Part shown: positions 24,733 through 36,900 of the stretch, piece after piece
Layout of the letters: every line of letters starts with the position of its first letter
Numbering within the stretch: the first letter of the stretch is position 1
Source: Bolinopsis microptera
Lineage: Eukaryota > Ctenophora > Tentaculata > Lobata > Bolinopsidae
Assembly (NCBI RefSeq): GCF_026151205.1
Contig: NC_087083.1
Span: 8,243,460 to 8,307,459 of the forward strand
Direction: 5' to 3'
Length of the DNA: 64,000 nt
Position numbers and translations under genes: made by a program
The notes under the pieces: generated by a model
Database searches by the model: none
What the model saw: only the letters and a program-made list of their open reading frames with translations
Told to the model about the DNA's origin: nothing

Positions 24733-26910
24733 TTAATAATGTTCTATCAAGCGAGCTACAGGCTCCAATTTCTCTAATAAACGGTAAATGTTATCATCTG
24801 CTTCATTATAATATTCACTATCTGTACTATCTAAACTATCTTCATCTGATGATAACGGGTGGTGTAGTATCAGAACAGAGCACTTAACCCGTGCTCGTGA
24901 TATTGCGGTGTAAAGAACACGCAGATCATGATCCTTATCTCCCTCCAATTCAAGCACCGCAATAACAGCAGGCCACTCACTTGAATAGCAATCCCAACAC
25001 TTACACGGTATCATTTCGTAACCTTCAGTTCTCAGAGTCTCTACAGCAGTCTGTGCAATCATAAAACCATAATCGTCGTAGTATATTATTCCTATATCAG
25101 TATAATCTAAATCATTTGTCTTCAATAACATCTTAAATTCATTTATCAAAAGGTCTTTCATCAATATTTTACTGGAATCGCAACAGAGTCCCTCCATAAA
25201 ATGTATCGTAATTAATGGTCCATGTATGAAATGTCCATACTCCTGTTTTGGGCACAATTTCGCTCTCGCAGCGCTTTTTGCAGTATGTAAATCCCTGGAC
25301 ATTTCTAAAACAATTGATATGTCGTAGGTGTTCCTCAAGTTTTTATACAAATAAACTCGCTGCTCATCCAACAACAACGCCAGTTCAGCTAAATGTTCGC
25401 CATAATTCTGTTCGCCATAATACAGATACCATAGAGACTGTATCATGTCACATGCTACCCACATGTGTTGTTCATCAGATAACTTTCTTAGAGTAACAAT
25501 AAAATCTCGCAGCGTAACGTCAAAGTAAGAAAAATAGTTCATGAAAACCTGCATATCGTCTATAAATACACTACTGTCCGTTTGAGATGCCATCAGATTC
25601 GATATCTTTTCCACATGTCCCGGGGCATTGATAAATTCTGGTTCTATCTTGATGATAACAACTTGGTAGAGTTCCTTAATTCTACTTTCTGCATTTATTG
25701 TCTCGTCAACTCCTGTGAACCAGCCGTCTTGAAATTCACCCGTGATCGTCTGATACCTTACCCTTGCGTTACCCAGTGCAGTTTCATACAAGTTAGCATT
25801 ATTACCTTCACCAGCAAATGTGATGACCACGATCTTGTTCTTCTTATAAGATAACGCTAACTGTAGAATCTTACCGCACATTATAACTGTTTTACCAGTC
25901 CCAGCCGGTCCATTTATCCACATCAACTTTTCTTTTGATTTTAATGTATTGTCTTGTTCAGCAGTCAAATATTTGATACCGACAAAATCTCTAACGTAAG
26001 GAGGAGCTTCTACTACACCAGGATTTGAATTAACATTTCTCACTCCCTTTTTCTCACACGTGACAATTGCATTCCTCAACTGCTCATCAATATCTCGGAT
26101 ATTCCATCCCAAAGAACATCTCCTTTTATCCCATTTATTATCCTTGTTAGCCCGCAAAGCGAGAAGGATGTTCTTGGTCTCCTCAAATGTTTCAGGACAC
26201 TGTAGTTTTTCAGAAGCTTTGTCTGTGATGTTTTTCTTCCACCAACGGCGGAATTTCTCGTCATTATAAGCTGGTTCCTTGTATTCATTTGGTGCAACAA
26301 CAACCTTGAATACTGGAGGGATAACACTTCCTAACATTTCAGCAATCCCCAGGATAAGTTTTTCTGTTCGACTCGCTTGAAGTTTTCCATACCCCAGATC
26401 AGATTTGTTTTTCTTGACTTCAATAATAACGAAATATTTTTTTCCCATTATGACGAAGTCACACTCCCCTTCTTTAACATTGTCGTCTCGATCACATGGT
26501 TTCCCTTCTTTCTTGCCTTTTATATATGAATGGTCTCCAACGAAAATCTGGTAATCACTGTGAAGGTATTCCAAACTTTGAAGTACTATGATTTCCTCAC
26601 GTTGCTTCATTCTCTCAAGAACCCTAAAAACCTTAACCTCAGCCTCAAACCCATCTTGGTTATCTTTAATATCTTCACAGTATTTCTTAATTTCTGGCTT
26701 TGATTTCTTGACCTTGTTGACAGATTTCCAATCAATTTTATCGACGAATTTAGATATCGGCAATGGTGGCACCATAACCGGGTAATAGACAGATCGTTGT
26801 TCAGGATTCTGTTTGGGTAGTGGTTGAAATGTTTGGATGTAGTTTTCACGTATATCTTTACCGTCTGTTTTCAGTTCTGCAACCCGAGCACCTGATAAAT
26901 TGTTTGGCAT
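24733..26910 (-). CDS. Intronless NERD-like nuclease / superfamily-1 helicase fusion, 725 aa
   Basis: A single open frame from ATG at 26910. Residues about 88-195 look like a NERD or PD-(D/E)xK nuclease-related fold: Asp151 in GECDFVIM, then Glu164 and Lys166 in VIIEVKK, then a conserved-looking Gln in GKLQASRTEK. A superfamily-1 motor follows: Walker A GPAGTGKT (334-341), Walker B VFIDDMQ (448-454), a motif III-like CDMIQSLW (487-494), LRNTYD (525-530), and a UvrD-type C-terminal motif LYTAISRARVK (666-676). The C-terminus is acidic. The helicase half resembles the DUF2075/Schlafen-type group. Probable role: nucleic-acid processing or defence, inferred only. Single-exon structure contrasts with the intron-rich neighbours and suggests a retrocopy, transfer or element-borne origin. 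No signal peptide. Confidence 0.85.
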   Translation of the reverse strand: MPNNLSGARVAELKTDGKDIRENYIQTFQPLPKQNPEQRSVYYPVMVPPLPISKFVDKIDWKSVNKVKKSKPEIKKYCEDIKDNQDGFEAEVKVFRVLERMKQREEIIVLQSLEYLHSDYQIFVGDHSYIKGKKEGKPCDRDDNVKEGECDFVIMGKKYFVIIEVKKNKSDLGYGKLQASRTEKLILGIAEMLGSVIPPVFKVVVAPNEYKEPAYNDEKFRRWWKKNITDKASEKLQCPETFEETKNILLALRANKDNKWDKRRCSLGWNIRDIDEQLRNAIVTCEKKGVRNVNSNPGVVEAPPYVRDFVGIKYLTAEQDNTLKSKEKLMWINGPAGTGKTVIMCGKILQLALSYKKNKIVVITFAGEGNNANLYETALGNARVRYQTITGEFQDGWFTGVDETINAESRIKELYQVVIIKIEPEFINAPGHVEKISNLMASQTDSSVFIDDMQVFMNYFSYFDVTLRDFIVTLRKLSDEQHMWVACDMIQSLWYLYYGEQNYGEHLAELALLLDEQRVYLYKNLRNTYDISIVLEMSRDLHTAKSAARAKLCPKQEYGHFIHGPLITIHFMEGLCCDSSKILMKDLLINEFKMLLKTNDLDYTDIGIIYYDDYGFMIAQTAVETLRTEGYEMIPCKCWDCYSSEWPAVIAVLELEGDKDHDLRVLYTAISRARVKCSVLILHHPLSSDEDSLDSTDSEYYNEADDNIYRLLEKLEPVARLIEHY

Positions 26911-27923
26911 ATAACAAACGGTTGATAATTCAGCGCTTTATAGATATTATTATTAACAACACATAAAAGGATAGTGGGTATCTATCTAATTCTGTGGATT
27001 TTGACCCTCAGGGAGATAAAATTGCAACAGTAAAAGAGGACATTAATCTTACCAATTAGGTCTGATTGGAGGGTTGTTGAACTTGAAGGTTCGTTTTCAG
27101 TCATTTTGATCTTTCTAGCACATTCTAGAAATTGTTTTGTAAGTCAGATTTTATAGACAGTGTGATAAATAATAAAAGAATTCGTCTTAAATTTTATTGA
27201 TTTTCAACGAGTAAAATTAGTACTTGTGTTTTCAGCTAATTAAAATGTGGTGAATTTAAGATTAGCCACAAAAAGTAATGACACAGCAATTATTCAATAA
27301 AATACCAATATATTGTAAATCATCATAAATAACTTAAATTCTACTTTAACAATCTCGAGCTATATAAACTGTTTTCCTAGACCGCAAATAAGTTCAACAA
27401 TAATTCTTACTCTGTTGGCTAAGCTAACAAATTCAACAGGGTCAACACAGTTCAACATGTTGACACGTGCAACACTTTTAACATGAGTCAAACACATTTA
27501 AAACAGTCCACGAAGAGGTTATTGAAAACATGACATAGTCATAATCAAGACTTCAGTAAGTCAATACATTGATAAAATTGAAAAAAAAAGAGAATATATA
27601 TTCTCAAAACTATAACGTTTGTAGTACTCCCATTCGATGAATAACTCATTAAAAATACAAAAATATGTTTATTAAACTAAACGCCGATAACCACAATAGT
27701 TCGATGATTTAAATCATACTAAGAAAACTAACTATTGTCAACAATCATTGCTCCATTAGATGCCAAAATAGCTTATTTACTTAATAAAGCAATATCTTCT
27801 TGACCTTTCTGAAGATTAAATATATGATAAACATCCCCCTGGCCCCCACAATATTAATCACAATCACAAACATCATATTAGTATATAATCATTACCTTTA
27901 AGTTTCGGCTAACAATAAGATTT
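26911..27923. other. Intergenic: helicase upstream region and glucosidase II alpha 3' flank
   Basis: AT-rich, no reading frame or RNA gene recognised. Both flanking genes read on the minus strand, so the part near 27,900 should hold the 3' UTR of the glucosidase gene (an AATAAA is present on the plus strand near 27,783, which is the wrong strand) and the part near 26,911 the leader of the helicase. Confidence 0.6.
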
Positions 27924-30900
27924 TCAAGAAAATTCAATGTCCCACTCGTCGGACAGAACAAGGTTAGGTTTCTTTAAAGTAATCGAGTGTGAGGATTTGC
28001 TGAAAGTTGAGATTATCGGACTTCCTGTGGGGATTGGAATCATCAATTGGATAATTAGATAATTGATTAGTAAGTATATCATAATTATATGTATTATAAT
28101 TAACAAGCATATCATCACGTTCTTATGAACTTATCGAAGATTCAATCGGCTAAATCAGCCAAATTAAACAATGCTCCAAATTAATTTCCATTAAAACTAA
28201 ATCAAATTTCCATGAAAATATGTATAGAAAATTATATAAAGATTTGAACAAATGAAGAAAAAAAAGGTAAAAAGCTTTGTTACCGTTATGAGAAGCAGAT
28301 AGCGAGTTATCAACTCCCAGAATAACTACTCTCTCCACACCGGCTGACTTGTAATGAGCCTCTTTTACACCAGACCTGGAGAAAGTACACGTGATGTAAC
28401 ATGTGATATAACGCGTGATATAACACGTGGTGTAACACGTGGTGTAACACGTGATATAACACGTGTTATATCACGTGGTGTCATTGTGACCTGGATATAC
28501 TGATATACACCATGTTATTGACTATTGGGATAAAATTCGAATTTAATAATCACCGCGTAGCGGGTTAAAATACGTATATAAAAAGATAAAATATTCAAAA
28601 ACTAAAAATAATGGATATTATCTCTGACCGGCACGATAGTTTATTGCCCGTGAAGCTGAGGTTCTGAAAACTAAACTTGTTGTTTTTGTAGTCGAACGAT
28701 TTGCCATCGTCAACATACGCTTCACCCTTCGCTTCACCCTGTGGTTATCATATAATTAATTAATTATTACAGACATAATTAATCAATTATAACTTTTTAA
28801 CTCAACGAATGTACATAGTACATCAAAATGGCAGTATTACATTAAAACAACGCGCTTGCGAAGATAAAATTTAATGCCAAATCAGTGATTTTCACAGAAG
28901 AAAATTCAGAAAAATATCACGTGACGCCACAAACCACGTGACGTCACACGTGCAGTGACCATTTACACGTGCCATGACGTCACAACCCACCTTGTTATCA
29001 AGAGCCACGATAATAGTGTATGGATCAGACTCCATTAATTGGGAAGACCGTCTGACTCTCATTTTAGTTAATAATATACTTCCTGAGATAAAAATAGTAG
29101 TAGTGAAATATAGTTCAGAAAATCACTTTAAACAGAAAAGTTGAATATTGTCTTTGGACTTTTGAAATGTGATTTGGAACATTAAAATAACGTTGTTCGA
29201 ATCTCATGCAGAAAAAATGTATTTCAGAGTAAATGTGAACAGTAACGCTCCCCGGGGGGGGGGGGGGTATGCAACGACCATTAATGACCATTAATGACCA
29301 TTAATGACCATTAATGACCATTAATGACCATTAATGACAATGTCAGTTTTGTCAAAATTTCATCTACTGACATTAATGGTCATGTTTTTTCCAGCACTTC
29401 TTAGAGCGAAAAGGACGGACGCCTGCATCACTTAGACCCTACCTTAAGTTAACTAACTACAAGTATATGTTATTATTTTACATTTACAATTAGAGGTTCG
29501 AAAGAGAAAACTTAGAATAGAATCTTCCGTGGTTAGGCAGACCTTCCAGAATATCACTTGAGTGGATTCCAGAGTGAGTTAGGGATTACATTTATTAAGT
29601 TCGAATGTAATGAAGAACAAATTTTGCGGCCACGGTATTTAAACCAGATAACAGTTGGTGACTTATAGTTATCAATAATAATAATTCAAAGGGCAATTTA
29701 GGAGTATCAGATCGTATCAATAGTAAAATAACAATCAATAATAAAATAATTATAACACGGGTATTAAAATTAAATACTTCGTTCCCGTTCTTATATCATA
29801 TCAAGATTTATATTTTAGCCAAATCATTATGCTAGTCGATTATATAGTAATTACACAGTAGATGAACTATTCAACTTTAGCACTTCATGAAATACATCGT
29901 CATCAGTCTGAATCGGACAACAAAAAAGCTGATCTTTTCCTAGGATTAGAAAGAACAATTCGTTTACAGTTCAATACTCTGCCTTTGGCAGTTTAAAGTT
30001 TCGACCCAAAATCGAGCACTGTCATCATGATAGTGACAAATTGATGCGACAGGAATTCGTCTAGATCTACAGTTGCCCTTTTTTGAAGCAGAGACACTCA
30101 TTGATAAGATGGTACCGAGGCAACGAAGGGGACGTTTAGCATTTTTTGGAACAAAGGTAGCACTTAATGAGTCGCCCTTTCGAATTGTTCGACGTTGACA
30201 GGGCTTAGAAGAATTTTTGCAGCCCGGTTGGTATGGCACAGAACCCTCGAAACAGCCGGTACCAAAAAATTTCGATCTCCGACTTTTATTTCCAAATATC
30301 GTCTTACGATGGCATAGAAGGTACTGTGAGGAGGTATTGAAAATCCAAATTATCAAAAGCAATCAACACAAATAAAGGAAATCAATACAATTCAAATCCA
30401 CGCAAACTGCAAACAAGCATGTATACTAAGTCAACTGCAAACAAGCATTTATACTAAGTCAACTGTAAACAAGCATTTATACTAAGTCAACTGCAAACAA
30501 GCATTTATACTAAGTCAAATGCAAACAAGCAAACAGACAAGACAAGTTACCAACGTATAACAGAATGGTGCTTAGCACTCATTCCGAAACCGAGGTCCGA
30601 GCCTCTATTAGGCGAATATAAATTCGTTTTCTCAAACGAGACTCTGGCAATCGATGTAGGGGGCCTGGGGGCTGTGAGAAACTTTATAGAAGTGATACAA
30701 AGTGATCATAATTGTAAATTTCTTGGACATGTTGCTTCCAAGATAGTTCAGAATTTCAATTATTTAATGACCATTAATGACCATTAATGACCATTAATGA
30801 CCATTAATGACCATTAATGACCATTAATGACAATGTCAGTTTTGACAAAATTCCATCTACTGACATTAATGGTCGTTGCATACCCCCCCGCTCCCCAATG

Positions 30901-33900
30901 TAATTTGAGCTACTCTCGGAGGACAGAATTATTTAATTCAACAGTGTATACAAGAATTACTATTAGTGTATACAAGAAGTGTATACAAGAATTACTATTA
31001 GTATCATATGGAGATGTAAAATGTGTACATACATTTTACATCTCCATATAATACTAATTCTTGAATGACTTAAATGCATTTTAATATGTTTTTAATGTAG
31101 AAGCGTGCAATAAACGTAATCATTTATTTAATTATTACATTACCTCCTTTAATAAAGAGTGGAGTAGAGGATAGCTTAACAGAAATGTGCATAGTTCCAG
31201 GAGAGTATTTAGTATAACTGTGATAATCGTACCAGACCTGACACAATATTTACTTGAGTTTCACTGAGCTGTTATCTGACGAAAATGCTCAAGAAAAATT
31301 GACTTTGAAGTCAAACATATCAGAACTTCACCAGATGTGATTAAAAACATTAATACTTGAGTTAAGAACTATATTTTGTGTTAAGGAAACCTGTGGACCA
31401 GGGAGAGTAACCAAATGACTCTTCTCGTTGGACTCCAGGACAGGTGAAGATAACAGACTGTCTCCCAGCAGGAACTCTTCTTGGTTTGAGTAAAGGGAGG
31501 TGTCGGAGGGATGGTCGTACCATAGCGGTCTGCAATATAACTTACTCTTATCATTACTTATCATTACTTAGTACCATAGCGGTCTGCAATATAACTTACT
31601 CTTATCATTACTTATCATTACTTAGTACCATAGCGGTCTGCAATATAACTTACTCTTATCATTACTTATCATTACTTAGTACCATAGCGGTCTGCAATAT
31701 AACTTACTCTTATCATTACTTATCATTACTTAGTACCATAGCGGTCTGCAATATAACTTACTCTTATCATTACTTATCATAACTTAGTACCATAGCGGTC
31801 TGCAATATAACTTACTCTTATCATTACTTAGTACCATAGCGGTCTGCAATATAACTTACTCTTATCATTACTTATCATTACTTAGTACCATAGCGGTCTG
31901 CAATATAACTTACTCTTATCATTACTTATCATAACTTAGTACCATAGCGGTCTGCAATATAACTTACTCTTATCATTACTTAGTACCATAGCGGTCTGCA
32001 ATATAACTTACTCTTATCATTACTTATCATTACTTAGTACCATAGCGGTCTGCAATATAACTTACTCTTATCATTACTTATCATAACTTAGTACCATAGC
32101 GGTCTGCAATATAACTTACTCTTATCATTACTTAGTACCATAGCGGTCTGCAATATAACTTACTCTTATCATTACTTATCATTACTTAGTACCATAGCGG
32201 TCTGCAATATAACTTACTCTTATCATTACTTATCATAACTTAGTACCATAGCGGTCTGCAATATAACTTACTCTTATCATTACTTAGTACCATAGCGGTC
32301 TGCAATATAACTTACTCTTATCATTACTTATCATAACTTAGTACCATAGCGGTCTGCAATATAACTTACTCTTATCATTACTTATCATAACTTAGTACCA
32401 TAGCGGTCTGCAATATAACTTACTCTTATCATTACTTAGTACCATAGCGGTCTGCAATATAACTTACTCTTATCATTACTTATCATTACTTAGTACCATT
32501 AAGGTCTGCAATATAACTTACTCTTATCATTACTTATCATTACTTAGTACCATAGCGGTCTGCAATATAACTTACTCTTATCATTACTTATCATTACTTA
32601 GTACCATAGCGGTCTGCAATATAACTTACTCTTATCATTACTTATCATAACTTAGTACCATAGCGGTCTGCAATATAACTTACTCTTATCATTACTTAGT
32701 ACCATAGCGGTCTGCAATATAACTTACTCTTATCATTACTTATCATTACTTAGTACCATAGCGGTCTGCAATATAACTTACTCTTATCATTACTTATCAT
32801 AACTTAGTACCATAGCGGTCTGCAATATAACTTACTCTTATCATTACTTAGTACCATAGCGGTCTGCAATATAACTTACTCTTATCATTACTTATCATTA
32901 CTTAGTACCATAGCGGTCTGCAATATAACTTACTCTTATCATTACTTATCATAACTTAGTACCATAGCGGTCTGCAATATAACTTACTCTTATCATTACT
33001 TAGTACCATAGCGGTCTGCAATATAACTTACTCTTATCATTACTTATCATTACTTAGTACCATAGCGGTCTGCAATATAACTTACTCTTATCATTACTTA
33101 TCATAACTTAGTACCATAGCGGTCTGCAATATAACTTACTCTTATCATTACTTAGTACCATAGCGGTCTGCAATATAACTTACTCTTATCATTACTTATC
33201 ATAACTTAGTACCATAGCGGTCTGCAATATAACTTACTCTTATCATTACTTATCATAACTTAGTACCATAGCGGTCTGCAATATAACTTACTCTTATCAT
33301 TACTTAGTACCATAGCGGTCTGCAATATAACTTACTCTTATCATTACTTATCATTACTTAGTACCATTAAGGTCTGCAATATAACTTACTCTTATCATTA
33401 CTTATCATTACTTAGTACCATAGCGGTCTGCAATATAACTTACTCTTATCATTACTTATCATTACTTAGTACCATAGCGGTCTGCAATATAACTTACTCT
33501 TATCATTACTTACTGGTTATATTACATAACTTACTCTTATCATTACTTCCTTGTTATATTACCTCTTAAAACATGAAATTGCTGCTCATCACTTCTGATA
33601 ACTTGAAAAAGCTCAACAATTGAGATTCAAAACATACATACATTGTATACGTACATTGTATATTAGCATAATATGACGTCATTACCCATTAAGAGGCAAA
33701 TAAAATGACGTCATCAAATTGTCACGTGACATTAACTAACCTCATAATAGGGGAATTATCAACAGAGGCTTTATAAAATTGGGTATAAATGTAAGGTAGA
33801 AGCTGATAACGCAGGATAAGTGCATCTCTTATCAAAGCTGTGTTTTCTTCACCTGAAACACAAGAATTTATTTTTAAAAGGAAAATTATTGGATATTACT

Positions 33901-36900
33901 TTAACGAAACTGTTCCTTAAATATAAATCGTGTATCAATCCTTCGCGGGTACTTGAGTACCAAACAAATTAATTAGCTTTTAAAATACATGCGGAAGAAA
34001 ATGCCTTATTCAATAAATAAAAATTAAAAAATGTCATAATAAGATGAATTAAAACAATTAAAAAATATAAATATAAGTTAAAAGATAAAAGCAACTCACC
34101 AAACAACCAGGGTTCCCGGCGTCTGGTATCAATGTGTGCGTGAGCGCGAAGGAAGGGTTGTAATACTCCAACCTGGTGGAGAATACTTTAGATATCATAT
34201 ATTATATACACCCTTATATATATAATATAAGTATATATACTCTTTATAGAGCTAGACAACAATTTGTTGATTTTATTAATGATAAATGTAAAAAAGTGGT
34301 ACATGATCTGGACATGCTTAAGATAATAGACATTGTTTAAAGATACTATTTAAGTAAAAAGAAAAGCACAGATATTCCCAACTTAAGCACTCCTTCTAGA
34401 ATAACAGCAGTAAGAAACCCACTGGATACTGAAAATGTAGCTCACCTGGTACCACCTAACTAGTAGCTCCGTGGCTGGGCTCCCGAAGAAACCCCCAACA
34501 TCCGCCCCCACGAAGGTGTATCCCGCTACGTTTAAAGAGAGTAACATTGGGATGGACATCTTGAGGTGCTCCCACGAGGCGTAGTTATCCCCCGTCCAGA
34601 TGGGTCCTGAAGTAGGAATAGGTATAAGATAAATCACGTGACGTTATCACACCGTCACGTGACGTCATCACACATTCATACCGTCACGTGATGTCAACAC
34701 TCTGTCACGTGACGTCATCACACATTCACACCATCACGTGACGTCAAAACTTTGTCACGTGACGTCATAACACTGTCACGTGACGTCATAACACTGTCAC
34801 GTGACGTCATAACACTGTCACGTGACGTCATAACACTGTCACGTGACGTCATAACACTGTCACATTATGTCACGTTCGGAAACTCAACATCATGATAAAT
34901 AAAATAAATACCCCTCACCTATCCTATGGGATCCTACAAAGAACGCTCGGGACAGCACGAAGGGGCGAGCAGTATTCTGAGATCGGAGAACTTGTCCATC
35001 ACTAGATGCTTTGTGCATGTAGTGTCCGTATATATTGTGGACATCACGGTGCTCCCACTGCTCTGCGTGTAGGTTGTCTTTAGGCATGCTCACCTGAGGG
35101 GAGTGGGAGTTGAAGGTTCTAGGAAGTTTTCTTGGTTTCCTGGTCCATCTCAGAGTTAAAACCACTTTAAAACGATCGCATTTGATTTTAGGATTTTTAA
35201 TTACTAATGGCGAGGATGGCGAAAAAAAACCTCACAGTATTGGTAATACCAGGGTAAATGTATGGAGACATGTTTCGGATAAATGGTGAAGGATAATGAT
35301 CCCCCTTAGCAATCTCAATAACATTACCAATAGACTTCAGAACACATAACACTAAAATTTGTCTAAATTAGTCTAAAATTTAGCTAAAATAGTCCCACCT
35401 CAGGTCCATTAAACACACTGGGCTCGTTCATATCATTCCAAGTGAAGAGCGAGGGAGAAGAGCCCTGGTAATTGTCGTATGAGAATTGTTCTGCCCACCA
35501 CTGTCGGGCACAGGGCGAGGTGTAGTCTATCCACGAGCTGGTACCTGGCAAAGTGTGACGTCATACAACGCGTTGTGTGGCTTCATGTCACGTGGTGTGA
35601 CGTCATAGCTGCACGTTGTAGGACTTCATATCAATTGTTTACATTGTGACGTAATGACAAATTTGTTAAGTTGTGGATTGTTTTCAGTGGTTTAACATGA
35701 GGACAACAGCTGATGTTATTCCTTACCAGGCCAGCAGTGTCCCTCAAAGTTCCCGCCGTCCTTGTTTTGAACGTAAATCCCACAAGTGGAGTGATCCTTC
35801 CCCGCTTTGTACAAACCCCAGTTCTTGTCAACCTGGCATATGGGGCGTCAATCGATGATAGTGAGAATTTGATGTTGAGAGAAGTCGCCATTTGATTGGA
35901 TCGTAAATACACAAAACTGTTTGAGATGACAGTTTTCATTGAAAACTGTTATTTATTAACTTAACTTTAAGTTGAAAACGTTTTAGTTTACTAAAGTTAT
36001 CGTTACTTCCAATTTAGACAAATCATACACTTATCTTGTTCATAAGATGATTAGATAAAATGTTTAGATAAAATGTGTCAAAAGACAAGTTTTATAATGA
36101 GAAGTAAGACATACCTTTATATGAGGATCTATAATAGTAACCATGTTTCTACCTTTACCAGCTAAAGTACTCAACATTTCCTTGCTGTCAGGAAACTTCC
36201 TAGCATCCCATGAGAAATACCTGAAACAAATATACTTCGTACACACTTTCAAACACAAGGAAATATTTTTCATTGTTAGATGTCAAACACAAGGAAACGT
36301 TTTGTTTTGACATATGGATACTTACTGAATTGTATCAGGGGGTATCAGTAGAGTAATCCTTACCTGTGGCCTCAGGGCCATAGTAATGGATAGCAAAGTG
36401 ATGAGCAGGTTACATGATCACTTGATTAAATAACCAGGACCTCCGGCGTGACACCCGAGTAGGCCAGCTCTGATTTTTCTACTGTCATCAAAATTTAAAG
36501 GAAGAAAACCAATTCAGATGATAAGCATCTAATCATGTGGTCACACGTTGTCAAATGTTTAAAGTGATTTACCTTCTACCATCATTATGTTACAACGTGT
36601 GACCGTATGTTACAACGCAACGTGTGACCACATGATCAGATGTTTCAATTGATTTACCTTTTACCATCAGTATGTTCGATATCTAGCCAGATTACATCCA
36701 TTGGTATATCGTACTTATCAAAATTAGCGTCAACTCTGAAATTATTGATTGTCAGTAACCGAAAAAACATCCTTCGTATCAAATCTAGGAAGAATTGCTG
36801 TACAATATAAATAGTGTGTAGCAGTGAGAACAAGGACGATTAAATAAACTGGAAATATGAGTTTTCTATTCAAGATCACTTGATGTAAAATATAACATTT

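Noticed and set aside
29964-30362. 132-codon frame as a transposase or GANAB exon
   Set aside because: GANAB needs nothing here (exons 31144-31237 and 28991-29082 join in phase), and no transposase motif is visible; left as an unknown frame inside a mobile element.
31519-33513. CRISPR-like array of regular repeats
   Set aside because: There are no unique spacers; the whole unit repeats, it lies in an animal gene intron, and it matches a splice acceptor.
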